A stretch of DNA of 64,000 nucleotides from Saprospiraceae bacterium (GTDB lineage: Bacteria; Bacteroidota; Bacteroidia; Chitinophagales; Saprospiraceae), in the NCBI GenBank assembly GCA_026129545.1, contig JAHCHX010000001.1, positions 2,479,501-2,543,500 of the forward strand, read 5' to 3'. The notes under the pieces are model-generated. The model was not told the origin of the DNA. It searched no databases and was given only the letters and a program-made list of their open reading frames with translations. A program made the position numbers and the translations under genes. Of this stretch, positions 34,707-43,489 are shown one piece after another (the first letter of the stretch is position 1; the number at the start of each line of letters is the position of its first letter).

Positions 34707-35159
34707 ATGACCAAGACTGAACTCATGCTTGCTCTCTGGGAAGAGGGGCGCACACGGCTGACCAATCAGTTGCCCAACATCGCGCCGGCGGATTTGACGC
34801 GACGGTTGCACCCCAATTCCAATTCGCTGGGTTGGCTGCTTCGACACATCGGCGAAGTGGAGCAACTTTTTGCCAAAAATGTGTTTGGCGAGCCTATCGC
34901 GGTGCGGGCCTCTACCGTCGGGCCTTTGGCCAGAACTCACGGACAGTTCACGGATTTGGATGCCTTGCTCGCGCATTTGGAGGAGGCTCATCGGGTGTTG
35001 CGTGCCGCGCTTGAAAAACAAAGCGACACGGATTGGGAGTATTACATCGAAACAAAAGAGTTCGGTCGAAAGACGAAGGCCGAGGCACTGGCACGGATTT
35101 GCACACACACGGCTTGGCATAGTGGGCAGATTTCATTGATTTTGAAATACGGCACCTGA
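34707..35159 (+). CDS. DinB-superfamily protein
   Basis: A 150-residue protein; adjacent ATGs at 34704 and 34707 are both possible starts. It has the four-helix DinB layout with metal-ligand histidines in GWLLRHIGEVEQLF and CTHTAWHSGQISLILK. DinB proteins include thiol-dependent transferases and damage-induced proteins; the substrate here is unknown. It follows the ars genes across a 100-bp inverted repeat and may be separately transcribed. Confidence 0.85.
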   Translation: MTKTELMLALWEEGRTRLTNQLPNIAPADLTRRLHPNSNSLGWLLRHIGEVEQLFAKNVFGEPIAVRASTVGPLARTHGQFTDLDALLAHLEEAHRVLRAALEKQSDTDWEYYIETKEFGRKTKAEALARICTHTAWHSGQISLILKYGT

Positions 35160-35213
35160 CAGAGAGGCATCCCTTCGCAACAATAAACACGCCCTTATTG
35201 ACCACCTTTTTCT

Positions 35214-35990
35214 ATGAAAATCGCGCTTTTCTCCGACATCCACGCCAACCTTCCGGCCCTTGAGGCTTTTTTTGAGGATGTGGAAAAACACCAGCCCGAC
35301 CAGATTTTCTGCCTTGGCGATTTGGTGGGCTACAACATCTGGCCCAACGAGGTCATTCGTGAAATTCGTCGCCGAGGCATACCGACCATTGCCGGCAACT
35401 ACGATTATGGCATTGGCCGGGCAAGCGACGACTGTGGCTGCGCGTACAAAACCGAGGCGGAAAAAGCCAATGGCGCGGTGTCCATTTCATTTACCAACCA
35501 AATCGTGCAGCCCAACGAACGCCAGTATTTGCGGGAATTGCCCAAGCATATTCGCGTCGAATTGGAGATGCAGGACGGCGAGCCTATTTCGCTGCTGCTC
35601 GTGCACGGCAGCCCGCGCAAAATCAATGAATACCTGTTTGAAGACCGCGAGGAGGCGAGCCTATTGCGCATTTTGGAAGGAGCGAATGCCGATGTGCTTT
35701 GCTTCGGCCACACGCACAAGCCATATCACCGCGTGCTGAACGCTGTCACGGATGCTGAGCCGCGTTTTCGCCATGCCATCAACATCGGCTCGGTGGGCAA
35801 GCCCAAGGATGGCGACCCTCGAGGAGGCTATGTGGTGCTCGAGTTGGACGAACACAGCAGCCTGAAGCGAGCCGATGGCATCCGCGTGACGTTCGCCCGT
35901 TTCGATTATGACGTGGAAAAAGCGGCTCGTGCGGTGGAGGAAAGTCCTTTGCCGAATGCTTACGCAGCGGCGTTGCGGGAGGGGCGATAA
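35214..35990 (+). CDS. calcineurin-like metallophosphoesterase (YfcE type)
   Basis: A 258-residue protein with the full set of dimetal motifs: LFSDIHANLP, CLGDLVGYNIWPNEV, AGNYDYG, LLVHGSPRKINEYLF and CFGHTHKPYH. YfcE-type enzymes are cytoplasmic phosphodiesterases or phosphatases. The long C-terminal segment (VRVTFARFDYDVEKAARAVE) is common in this subgroup. The natural substrate is unknown. Confidence 0.95.
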   Translation: MKIALFSDIHANLPALEAFFEDVEKHQPDQIFCLGDLVGYNIWPNEVIREIRRRGIPTIAGNYDYGIGRASDDCGCAYKTEAEKANGAVSISFTNQIVQPNERQYLRELPKHIRVELEMQDGEPISLLLVHGSPRKINEYLFEDREEASLLRILEGANADVLCFGHTHKPYHRVLNAVTDAEPRFRHAINIGSVGKPKDGDPRGGYVVLELDEHSSLKRADGIRVTFARFDYDVEKAARAVEESPLPNAYAAALREGR

Positions 35991-36021
35991 ACAAAGGGCA
36001 TTCCCATCGCCGCCGCCTATG

Positions 36022-37005
36022 TTATTCGTTGTGCATTTTCTCAAACTCTACCGCCAATAGTTTGAGATTTTGTTTCATCAGATTGATGTGTGCCTCAATC
36101 TGGTCGTGCATGTTGGCTCTGTTGGTCAGCTGGTCGGCTGTGTATTGGCCGCCATCGCCAAAGAACAAAGCGTGTACTTTTTCCTTGTCTTTTTCCCTGG
36201 TGTCGGCAATTTGTCCAAAACTCACCCACTTATCAACGAGTTGTTGCCTGACCGACTTGTATGCTTGGCCGGGGTTTTCGTAGGTGAGGTAATACCAAAC
36301 CGATGCCGGGAAAATTTCCGAAACGTCGGGTGCCGCCCAAATGTCCCTCAGCGCATTTCTTGGATGATAAAACTCGACTTTTCTTTTGTTGGCAAGAATG
36401 GACAGACCCAACGCGGCCTCTATCAAGCCTGCACCTATCCCTATGAACTCTGGCGCATTGCTGTCGTCGCCGCTTGCCAATAAAGCCCCTGCCACGATGG
36501 CCCCCGTCGCGCCCACGATGATGGCCCCGACCGTCAGCTTGGTTTCCGCGTCATCTTCCTTGCTTTTCAAGTAAGTTGCGATTTGGTCGGCTCGTTCTTC
36601 CTCGCAGTCCATTTCGGAAGCGACTGCCGAAATTTCAAGCGAGGAAATTATTATTCTTTGGTTGATTTTGCGGGACAGTTCGGCGATTTCGATTCGTTGT
36701 TCGATGGTTGGGTTTTGTTCATATTGTTTTCGGAGGTTTACAAACGTTGTCAACAGATTGAGCACTCCGATTGCGTTTGCGGTGTTCAATGCGTGAAACG
36801 AAAAGCGGCTTGCAATGGCCGTGTCAATTTCTATTTCGTGAATGGGCTTTGGAAGGTCGGCTTTGGCGTAGGGCGGCGTGACCTGTTGGTTGCAATTGCT
36901 CTTATCGAACGGAGAGTTGATTTTTCCGCTTTTTAAACTTGCGCAAGAGCTAAGCAATAATATCAGCATTGCCCGCAATGCAGTATTTTTTATGTTCCCA
37001 ATCAT
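36022..37005 (-). CDS. unrecognised lipoprotein
   Basis: A 327-residue protein with a lipobox (LLLSSCASLKSG), so it should be membrane-anchored. A helical region of about 100 residues follows, with charged segments (EDDAETKLTVG). Then a glycine-rich hydrophobic hairpin (GAIIVGATGAIVAGALLASG and GIGAGLIEAALGLSIL), and a C-terminal helical region (DQIEAHINLMKQNLKLLAVE). I do not recognise the family. It lies downstream of the OLD-like gene, beyond the stray murA 3' copy, so it may belong to the same acquired segment. Confidence 0.7.
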   Translation of the reverse strand: MIGNIKNTALRAMLILLLSSCASLKSGKINSPFDKSNCNQQVTPPYAKADLPKPIHEIEIDTAIASRFSFHALNTANAIGVLNLLTTFVNLRKQYEQNPTIEQRIEIAELSRKINQRIIISSLEISAVASEMDCEEERADQIATYLKSKEDDAETKLTVGAIIVGATGAIVAGALLASGDDSNAPEFIGIGAGLIEAALGLSILANKRKVEFYHPRNALRDIWAAPDVSEIFPASVWYYLTYENPGQAYKSVRQQLVDKWVSFGQIADTREKDKEKVHALFFGDGGQYTADQLTNRANMHDQIEAHINLMKQNLKLLAVEFEKMHNE

Positions 37006-37149
37006 CCTTTTTTCTGTAGTTTTTATGTCAAATGCGGTGAAACGCGAATCATGGGCTGAAATGTTGGAGCCTTGGTGTTCGAACGCTTATTCATGTCTTG
37101 ACTTCGAACCATCACATGAATAGCACAGGTTTTCAGCTGCTATCAATCT

Positions 37150-37179
37150 ACACCCGCCGAATCTTCGCCCCAATCGCGT
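37150..37179 (-). repeat. stray copy of the murA 3' end
   Basis: Thirty bases match 38957-38986, the last codons of murA (AIGAKIRRV and stop), with one mismatch. The following gctgat is also shared after an apparent internal deletion. The copy lies just after the OLD-like gene, which therefore sits between two murA ends. Confidence 0.88.
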
Positions 37180-37186
37180 GCTGATA

Positions 37187-38908
37187 TTACTTAAAAACTT
37201 GAAGAATTGTATCCAATTTTTCGATAATTTCAGGTTCAACATCCGCAGGTTCTAATAAATCAATTAAGTGATGAAAAGTGCCCTTTCTCATCATCATAGG
37301 CTCATGCCTTTTTTCAAAATATTCTCGAAATACGTCTTCACCCCATGTTGAGCGCGGATCTCTGGACCACCACTCATGGGAACGATTGCTCAAATAAATG
37401 GGTGCAGTCAAGTTTTCTATCGCTTGTTGCATCTGTGCAATACTCGCCGCACTAAACAAATCTCGATTAAGTCCTGCCCAGCGCAACATCAGTTCAGGGG
37501 TCAAAAAATAATTTTCGACCTCGCAGCGCTGCCATTGAAGTACTGGCACGAGAGAGTCAGGGCTTGTCTGCTTGCCGTAGAGATTGTCGAAAAGTGCAAC
37601 ACCTTTCAAATCGGGAACGACTACTTTGAGTGCGGCAAAGCGTTTGAATGCTTCGTTTGGTTGATTGCTGCCTAAATAATCAACATTTGCTGTCGGTAGC
37701 AATTCATAGAGCGGGTGGCCCAGTATCTTGGCAAAAGCCTGCAATATCAGGTCGTCAGTCTCACCTTCGAAGAAGAGGATATGCTTTTTCAATTTAGCTT
37801 TGTAATAGCGTTCCCAACCTATCTCTGTTAGCGATTTTCTGACCTGCTGAACCATGTGGCGGTCAATCAACGGTATGGCTTGTTGCTCAATCACAGCTAC
37901 CACTTGGTCGCCTTTGGCTGCGGCTTCGCTCAGCACAACCTCTGAATGGGAAGCTATGATTAATTGAGAATTTTGGCTATTGGCCACATCAGATATCAGT
38001 TGGTATATTTCTCGTTGGCGCAAAACTTCCAAATGTGCATCGGGTTCGTCCATCAAAATCGTGCTGTTAGGGTGGGCAAACAAATAGCACAATAAAAGTA
38101 ACGTTTGTTGAAACCCTCGCCCAGCAGATGTCAAGTCATACTCCACGCCATTCTCTGTATATTTCATTTCCAAAAGACCTGACTCTGGGTAATAAACCGG
38201 TGCTTGAATAGATAGTCCAAATTTTTGTTTCAAAATCCGAGCAGTATCATCCCATTTTCTGAACGCTTCCTCCGGTTCTAAATATTCGCTTGTTTCTGGG
38301 TTCAGGAGTTGATAGCAGATGTTGCGAATTACATCAGCTGTTTTTCCTTCGCCGATTTTTCGGTCAACCGACCCTCGTGTAAGTCTGTCCTCTTGTGAAG
38401 CCAAACCTGACATAGGTTGAAGATAGGCTACCCGTGTCAACAAAGCCTCCGGAGGGAGGCTGTGGCGTTCTTCACCTTTTTCATCTTTTCTTAGGAGTCG
38501 AACATAAAAGGACTCATCGTTTGCATAGTCGAATTCCAGCCCAACTGTCCAAGACTTACCCTGAGAAAAACCTTCAGCAACAATTTCAATTAGAATATTC
38601 TTGGTTTTTGTCAGCCCCCCGCCGTTTTCCCTTTCGTGTTGTCGGACGTTTTTTTGAAACCATAAAAGTTTAGCGGTTGGAATAGGTATTGATGCCAAAT
38701 CCCGACGGTTGATAGCAATGCCAGTTCTCTGTTTCCCTCCGCGAGGCTGGCTGGCGATTTTTCGGAGGCCAACATCAAGGAGAGTAATGGCCTGCAACAG
38801 GGACGTTTTTCCTGAGTTGTTGGGGCCCACCAATACCAAAGGAGTGCCTAATTCAAAGGACACCTCTTCAAATTTTTTGAAGTTCTTGATAGTAAGACGT
38901 TGAATCAT
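37187..38908 (-). CDS. OLD-like AAA ATPase with TOPRIM nuclease domain
   Basis: A 573-residue protein. The N-terminal ATPase has Walker A GPNNSGKTS (about 33-41), signature-region residues around DLTSAGRGFQQTLLLL and Walker B STILMDEPDAHLEVL. The C-terminal TOPRIM part starts HILFFEGETDDLILQAFAKI. OLD-family proteins are ATP-controlled nucleases involved in phage exclusion. No UvrD-type helicase partner is adjacent, so it resembles stand-alone class 1 rather than Gabija. It ends 7 bases before the stray murA copy and starts 46 bases after murA. Confidence 0.9.
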   Translation of the reverse strand: MIQRLTIKNFKKFEEVSFELGTPLVLVGPNNSGKTSLLQAITLLDVGLRKIASQPRGGKQRTGIAINRRDLASIPIPTAKLLWFQKNVRQHERENGGGLTKTKNILIEIVAEGFSQGKSWTVGLEFDYANDESFYVRLLRKDEKGEERHSLPPEALLTRVAYLQPMSGLASQEDRLTRGSVDRKIGEGKTADVIRNICYQLLNPETSEYLEPEEAFRKWDDTARILKQKFGLSIQAPVYYPESGLLEMKYTENGVEYDLTSAGRGFQQTLLLLCYLFAHPNSTILMDEPDAHLEVLRQREIYQLISDVANSQNSQLIIASHSEVVLSEAAAKGDQVVAVIEQQAIPLIDRHMVQQVRKSLTEIGWERYYKAKLKKHILFFEGETDDLILQAFAKILGHPLYELLPTANVDYLGSNQPNEAFKRFAALKVVVPDLKGVALFDNLYGKQTSPDSLVPVLQWQRCEVENYFLTPELMLRWAGLNRDLFSAASIAQMQQAIENLTAPIYLSNRSHEWWSRDPRSTWGEDVFREYFEKRHEPMMMRKGTFHHLIDLLEPADVEPEIIEKLDTILQVFK

Positions 38909-38954
38909 TTGCTAAACAATGTGCTGCGAAAGTACGTCATCGAAAGTCAATTCC

Positions 38955-40271
38955 TCACACCCGCCGAATCTTCGCCCCAATTGCGTTCAACCTTTCGTCA
39001 ATGTGCTGATACCCTCTATCTATCTGGTGCACGTTGTGGATGATGCTTCGGCCTTTGGCTGAGAGTGCGGCAATCAGAAGCGCCTGTCCCGCGCGGATGT
39101 CGGGCGAAGTCATTTCGATGCCGCGCAGTGGGTAGCGGCGGTCGAGGCCGATGACGGTGGCGCGGTGCGGGTCGCAGAGGATGATTTGCGCGCCCATGTC
39201 AATCAGTTTGTCCACGAAGAAAAGTCGGCTCTCGAACATCTTTTGATGCACTAGCACGCTGCCCCGGGCTTGGGTCGCCACGACCAAAACGATGGACATC
39301 AAATCGGGGGTAAAACCCGGCCACGGCGCATCGTATATTGTCAGGATGGAACCGTCTATGAAGGTGTGGATTTCGTAGTGCTCTTGAGCGGGGATGTGCA
39401 GGTCGTCGCCTTTTCGTTCAATTTGAATCCCCAATTTTTCAAACGTGGAGGGGATGATGCCGAGGTGCTCCACGCCTGCGTTTTTGACGGTGATGTCGCC
39501 CTGCGTCATGGCGGCCAAGCCGATGAACGAGCCGATTTCAATCATGTCGGGCAGGCAGCGGTGTTCCGTTCCACCGAGCTGTTCCACGCCTTCGATGTGC
39601 AAAAGGTTCGAGCCGAGGCCTTCGATTTTCGCGCCCATGCGCACCAACATTTGGCAAAGTTGCTGCACGTAAGGCTCGCAGGCGGCGTTGAAAATCGTCG
39701 TTTTGCCTTTCGACAAAACAGCCGCCATCACCACGTTGGCCGTGCCCGTCACGGAAATTTCGTCCATGAGGATATAGGTGCCTTGCAATCCCCCTTTTGG
39801 TTGCTCCACGTAGTAGATGTCTTTTTCGTCGTCGTACTTGAACTCCGCGCCCAATTTTTGAAAACCCAAAAAGTGTGTGTCGAGGCGTCGTCGGCCGATT
39901 TTGTCGCCGCCGGGCTTGGGCAGGGTGGCGCGTCCGAACCGCGCGAGCAGTGGGCCAATAAGCATGACCGAGCCGCGCAGTCGTCCAGCATCTTTCATAA
40001 ATGCGTCGGAACGCAGGTAGGCGATGTCCACCGTGCCGGCGCAAAAGCGCCAAGTATCGGGCGCGAGGCGCTCCACCGTGACGCCGAGGCCGCGCAGGAG
40101 CTCGATGAGTTTGTTCACGTCGAGTATGTCGGGCACGTTGGCGATGGTGACTGGGTCGTCGGTGAGCAGCACGGCGCTGATGACTTGCAGGGCTTCGTTT
40201 TTGGCACCTTGCGGCTGCAATTCTCCTTTGAGCGGCTGGCCGCCAATGACTTCAAAACTGTCGAGTTGCAT
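38955..40271 (-). CDS. murA: UDP-N-acetylglucosamine 1-carboxyvinyltransferase
   Basis: A 438-residue protein if started at the ATG at 40269-40271 (MQLDSFEVIGGQPLKGELQP). It makes the first committed peptidoglycan precursor. KNEALQVISA is the substrate-binding Lys-Asn region, and GRLRGSVMLIGPLLARFG covers the catalytic loop. The usual catalytic Cys position (RxSxxxxGxLLAR) reads GSVMLIG, so an Asp or Cys is not obvious by eye. GADLVIL-like MGAQIILCD and GIEMTSPDIRAGQALLIAAL follow. A TACCTTCG box on the minus strand at 40322-40329 may be its -7 element. Confidence 0.95.
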   Translation of the reverse strand: MQLDSFEVIGGQPLKGELQPQGAKNEALQVISAVLLTDDPVTIANVPDILDVNKLIELLRGLGVTVERLAPDTWRFCAGTVDIAYLRSDAFMKDAGRLRGSVMLIGPLLARFGRATLPKPGGDKIGRRRLDTHFLGFQKLGAEFKYDDEKDIYYVEQPKGGLQGTYILMDEISVTGTANVVMAAVLSKGKTTIFNAACEPYVQQLCQMLVRMGAKIEGLGSNLLHIEGVEQLGGTEHRCLPDMIEIGSFIGLAAMTQGDITVKNAGVEHLGIIPSTFEKLGIQIERKGDDLHIPAQEHYEIHTFIDGSILTIYDAPWPGFTPDLMSIVLVVATQARGSVLVHQKMFESRLFFVDKLIDMGAQIILCDPHRATVIGLDRRYPLRGIEMTSPDIRAGQALLIAALSAKGRSIIHNVHQIDRGYQHIDERLNAIGAKIRRV

Positions 40272-40347
40272 GGGAAATAGTTCGGACTGGTTTGAGTGGG
40301 TTTTAGTTGGGAACGGCGGGGCGAAGGTAGGAAAGCCGCCAATAAAA

Positions 40348-40375
40348 AACCTCCGATGGTCGCCCACCGGAGGTT
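40348..40375 (-). terminator. intrinsic terminator after the cold-shock gene
   Basis: aacctccg and cggaggtt pair over 8 bases, with three more pairs after one mismatch. On the minus strand a TTTTTTATT tract follows. It lies 34 bases past the cold-shock stop. Confidence 0.85.
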
Positions 40376-40408
40376 CAGAAATTTTATGAATCAAATGTCT
40401 TGAATCGC

Positions 40409-40600
40409 TTACGCGATTTTGACATCAACTGCATTCATTCCTTTTTTGCCGCGCTCGGTATTGAACGTGACGTTGTCGCCTTCACGGATGTTGTCAATCA
40501 GCCCTGTGACGTGAACAAAAATTTCCTCGTTTGAGGCACTGTCAACAACAAAGCCAAATCCCTTGGCCTCATTGAAGAACTTAACGGTTCCACTGTACAT
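40409..40600 (-). CDS. cold-shock domain protein (CspA family)
   Basis: A 63-residue OB-fold protein started at the ATG at 40598-40600. RNP1 is KGFGFVV and RNP2 is EIFVHVT. It should bind single-stranded RNA as a chaperone. The end GKKGMNAVDVKIA matches short Bacteroidota cold-shock proteins. The frame extends upstream to 40642, but the ATG chosen gives the family-standard N-terminus MYSGTVKFFNEAKGFGFV. Confidence 0.95.
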   Translation of the reverse strand: MYSGTVKFFNEAKGFGFVVDSASNEEIFVHVTGLIDNIREGDNVTFNTERGKKGMNAVDVKIA

Positions 40601-40639
40601 GTATAAAAATTGAAATTGTGATGTGGCGATGTGCCGGGT

Positions 40640-40647
40640 CAAAGGTA
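40640..40647 (-). promoter_or_regulatory. candidate -7 box for the cold-shock gene
   Basis: On the minus strand it reads TACCTTTG, a match to TAnnTTTG, 39 bases before the start codon. No -33 TTTG is at the normal spacing. Confidence 0.45.
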
Positions 40648-40855
40648 GGGCTATATTTCACAAACTTTTGATTTTCAAGATTATTAACAGTATTTACTTT
40701 TGGTGACACCTCCAGCCATTAGTTAGGCCCGCTCATTTTCCCGTTCTGTTAAAGCCCTGTTTCCATGTTGTTAAAAGTTAAAACCATACTAAACCGTATT
40801 GTGACGCTTGACTTGGCTGGATGCCTGCCCCTACGTTTGCCCCAAAATAACAGCT

Positions 40856-41293
40856 ATGAAAAAGACCCTTTTATTGCCCATTTTGGCAACTGCCCTGCTC
40901 TTTTCCTCTTGCGACCGCGCTCCTTTCCCGCTCCGCCTCGCTCACTTTGACGTGCGCTGGTTTGACGACGACGAGAGCGGAACCCGCACGCCGGGCGATT
41001 ATTTGCAATTCGCCATGCGGGTCGTCACCACCGCGCCCGACCCGGACGACCAGTTCATCACCGACTGGGAATTTGCCTACTACGTCAATGGTGCGTTTGG
41101 AGGCACGCTGCAAAGCGACCGAAACCTTCGGAGCAACAGTATCACGCTTGATGCGGGCATCACCATCAAAAACCTGTCTTTGCCTCGCCCCGGCCCGCTC
41201 AAACCGGGCGACGTGATAGAATTCCAATTTTGGGCAAAGGACAATTGGGGCGAACACGAAGAGCGGCGTTACCGATATGTGTTAGAACCATGA
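40856..41293 (+). CDS. unrecognised small lipoprotein
   Basis: A 145-residue protein with a lipobox (ALLFSSCDRAPFPL). The rest is beta-rich with acidic loops (FDVRWFDDDESGTRTPGDYL, QFWAKDNWGEHEERRYRYV), suggesting an Ig-like or jelly-roll fold. I do not recognise the family. It probably faces the periplasm or the cell surface. Confidence 0.7.
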   Translation: MKKTLLLPILATALLFSSCDRAPFPLRLAHFDVRWFDDDESGTRTPGDYLQFAMRVVTTAPDPDDQFITDWEFAYYVNGAFGGTLQSDRNLRSNSITLDAGITIKNLSLPRPGPLKPGDVIEFQFWAKDNWGEHEERRYRYVLEP

Positions 41294-41425
41294 AAGAACG
41301 CCTGTTCGCACTCGACGGCGGGCGAGGGTGTCTTTAGGTGGCGCGTCCATCCGTGCCGACACCCTCCAACGCCGCCGCCCTACCCACGATTGAAGAAGGT
41401 TTCCGCCCACACTACTGGACATCAT

Positions 41426-41511
41426 TTTTGTGCCACAAAGACATAAAGGCACAAAATGCGGCAAATCAATGCGTATTTTGCTTTGCGTCTTTGTGACTTC
41501 GTGGCAAATTT
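41426..41511. repeat. imperfect inverted repeat in the 41294-41617 gap
   Basis: tgccacaaagacataaaggc and the complement of gctttgcgtctttgtgactt pair imperfectly, forming a long hairpin. Strings of this type are common between genes in Bacteroidota. The rest of the 324-base gap holds no recognised gene. Confidence 0.55.
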
Positions 41512-41617
41512 GAAAATATCCATTAGTGTGGTTTTCGCTAACTATAAAACATTGTCTTAACACAGCATTCACCAATAGGTAACGAGCGCCTCTCGTTTTG
41601 CCAAAAAATGATTCAAG

Positions 41618-42373
41618 ATGAAATTTTTGGCTTTGCTCCTATCCCTCACGTTTTGCCTCGCCGCAGCCATTGATGCCACCGCGCAACAAAAATTTTCTCA
41701 ACACGAACACGAAAATCGGTTTGGCATCGGTTTGGCCCCTTTCAGCCTCCTGTTGCCAAGCGGCAAAGCCAATCTGCACGGCGAATGGGTTTATGCCCAC
41801 AACAAATCCCTTTCCCTGCTTGTAAGTGTGCCTCGCCCCACGCCTGCTCCCGGTTTCTTGGGGGGCAAGTTTGATTTGGAGGACGACGTTGCCACCACCA
41901 CCAATCGCTTCACTTCTTTCGGGGCAGTGCTGGAGCAGCGTTTTTATTTGGGCAAAAACGCGCCCAATGGCTTCTATCTCGCGCCTTATGGTCGGTACAA
42001 CAATTTTTCCCTCACCCGCACCACACAGCAAGCAGACAGCCCCTACAAAACAACCGTGAAGGGCGGTGTGGGAGGGTTTGGTGTCGGGGCGGCTTCGGGT
42101 GTTCAGTTTCGGCTCGGCGATTTCCTTACCCTCGATGCCACTCTTGTCGGCGTGGATATCAAATGGCTGAGCGGCTCATTCCTCTACACCACCAACGACC
42201 CTGAGGCAGACCTCGCGGCTTTCCGCGACAGGGTGCAAGGAACGGTGGGCGATATTCCCTTCATCGGCTCGAAGTTGGTCGCCGCGATTGATGGTGATGT
42301 GGTGAAAGTGCGCACCCCGGGACTGCCCATGCCAGCATATCGGTTCAATTTGACGTTGAACTATGTGTTTTGA
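41618..42373 (+). CDS. outer-membrane beta-barrel-like protein
   Basis: A 251-residue protein with a signal peptide (MKFLALLLSLTFCLAAAIDA, then TAQ). It has alternating strands such as RFGIGLAPFSLLLPSGKANL, GFYLAPYGRYNNFSLTR and VQFRLGDFLTLDATLVGVDI, and ends AYRFNLTLNYVF with a terminal aromatic. This is typical of a DUF3575/OmpA-like barrel. Its TGA overlaps the first attC-like spacer at 42373, which may act as its 3' structure. Confidence 0.75.
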   Translation: MKFLALLLSLTFCLAAAIDATAQQKFSQHEHENRFGIGLAPFSLLLPSGKANLHGEWVYAHNKSLSLLVSVPRPTPAPGFLGGKFDLEDDVATTTNRFTSFGAVLEQRFYLGKNAPNGFYLAPYGRYNNFSLTRTTQQADSPYKTTVKGGVGGFGVGAASGVQFRLGDFLTLDATLVGVDIKWLSGSFLYTTNDPEADLAAFRDRVQGTVGDIPFIGSKLVAAIDGDVVKVRTPGLPMPAYRFNLTLNYVF

Positions 42374-42456
42374 ACGATTGCACTCACGCACACCGCCGCC
42401 TGCGTTGGCTTTGCGGGTGGGTTTTCGGCGGCATTGGCGCACATCCGTTGGTAGGC
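42373..42456 (+). repeat. attC-like hairpin spacer, copy A
   Basis: It starts aacgattgcactc and ends ccgttggtaggc. The shared core tgcgttggctttgcgggt is framed by gccgcc and ggcggc. Copies B (43703) and C (46295) have the same core and orientation with changed but still complementary stem arms. It resembles integron-type attC sites in its AAC/GTT ends, although the conserved loop is atypical. Confidence 0.6.
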
Positions 42457-42470
42457 GATTATTGATTTGT

Positions 42471-42623
42471 TTAGGCCAAGCCGTTCGATGACGGCCCGAT
42501 TTTTTCGATAGAAAGTCCTGCGTTTTTTACAACAAACTCGGCGGATGCTCCTTCAAGTAGAGCGTTTTCGGCAATTTCTTCCTTACTATTTTTGAGTGCC
42601 TCGCTTACAGCCGTTGAAATTTC
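42471..42623 (-). pseudogene. C-terminal fragment, Rpn/PD-(D/E)XK transposase-nuclease-like tail
   Basis: The minus strand encodes ISTAVSEALKNSKEEIAENA, then FVVKNAGLSIEKIGPSSN and a stop at 42471. A GLSIEKI-type ending is common in Rpn-family (PD-(D/E)XK) proteins. The upstream part is missing because the decayed IS1 starts here. No target duplication links it securely to the fragment at 43490-43650. Confidence 0.4.
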
Positions 42624-42637
42624 GGTGGTGGAAATTT

Positions 42638-43450
42638 TTACCTGACAACATTTAAATTGTAGTGGTATGCGAATAGTTTGAAGTGCAGGTTTAGCATATA
42701 CTCCTTTTTGGAGAAAGAGAGGGTCTTTCGGACGAGTCGGCTGATGCGCTGGCGCAAGGTGTTGTTCAGCCTTTCGACATGGTTGGTCAGTCCGGTCTCT
42801 TTGCCGACCATGAGGTGTGTCTCGCTGGGCAAACATTGATACGCCGTCCAAAAATCGCTGAAAATCAGACATTTTTGGTACTCGTAGGGGAGTTTGCGCC
42901 AAAGTCGCTTGCACGACCCCACCGAGCCGTCGCCAATGAAAAAGGAGAGTATCCGCCTTGTTCTACAGCACTGAACAATCCAGACCCGTACTTGATTGAT
43001 TTTCACGGCGATGTAAGCGAACAGTTCGTCCGCCTCTAACCGGCCGTCGGCTTGTCCTTCCTCAATGGTGGTTTTGAAAGGGGGAAGTTGCCAAGCTTTT
43101 TTTATACCTTGATTCGCTAGGATTTGTTAGATGAACATGATTGATGTTCTTGATTTTTAGCAGATTGCGATTGCAGCCATGCTCAAAACCTAACGGCGCG
43201 AAGTATAACCAATTGAGCACCGTCCGATACGAGACGTTCAGCGAACGCCTGTGCCCCGAAGGCTTTGCCGCTCTTGGTAGGCACGCTCCATCAGTTCGGG
43301 GTCTAGGTTCCTGCTGGGCTGCTTGCTGTCCAATACCCGGCAGCAACCACAATCTTTGCACTTGTAGGTTTGGGTGCCGGAGCGGTTTTTCCCGTTTTTG
43401 ACGATGTTGCTGCTTTCACAGCGGTGGCAACGACGAACTTCTGTTATCAT
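42638..43450 (-). pseudogene. IS1-family transposase, split and frameshifted
   Basis: The N-terminal zinc-finger part starts at an ATG at 43448-43450: RCHRCESSNIVKNGKNRSGT, then YKCKDCGCC. After RQSLRGTGVR the frame shifts. It resumes as LNVSYRTVLNWL and is then interrupted at 43105-43205. Removing that element plus one TA gives NWLKKAWQLPPFKTTIEEGQ in frame. The catalytic DDE part follows: LEADELFAYIA, IFSDFWTAYQ, NHVERLNNTLRQRISRLVRK and LFAYHYN. The frameshift makes it inactive even without the insertion. Confidence 0.92.
43105..43205. mobile_element. 101-bp TA-flanked mini-element inside the IS1 transposase
   Basis: TA duplications lie at 43103-43104 and 43206-43207. The right end (atgctcaaaacctaacggcg) resembles the element family at 2788, 8397 and 56714. 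The left end (taccttgattcgctaggatt) instead matches the short repeat at the hisIE end (60238-60268). Removal with one TA restores the transposase codons exactly. Confidence 0.88.
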
Positions 43451-43489
43451 GGCGAAAAATTACAATGTCAGTCAAATATTTCCACTACC

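Larger units (their letters stand above)
42624..43489 (-). mobile_element. IS1-family insertion sequence, decayed
   Basis: Inverted terminal repeats read ggtggtggaaatttttacct on the left and, on the minus strand, ggtagtggaaatatttgact on the right. Without the 103-base internal insertion the length is 763 bases, very close to IS1 (768). No target duplication is visible, so one flank may have been rearranged. Confidence 0.85.

Noticed and set aside
37187..38908. Gabija system (GajA) call for the OLD-like gene
   Set aside because: No UvrD-type GajB gene is adjacent; the SF1 helicase at 46388 is 7 kb away and paired with another gene.
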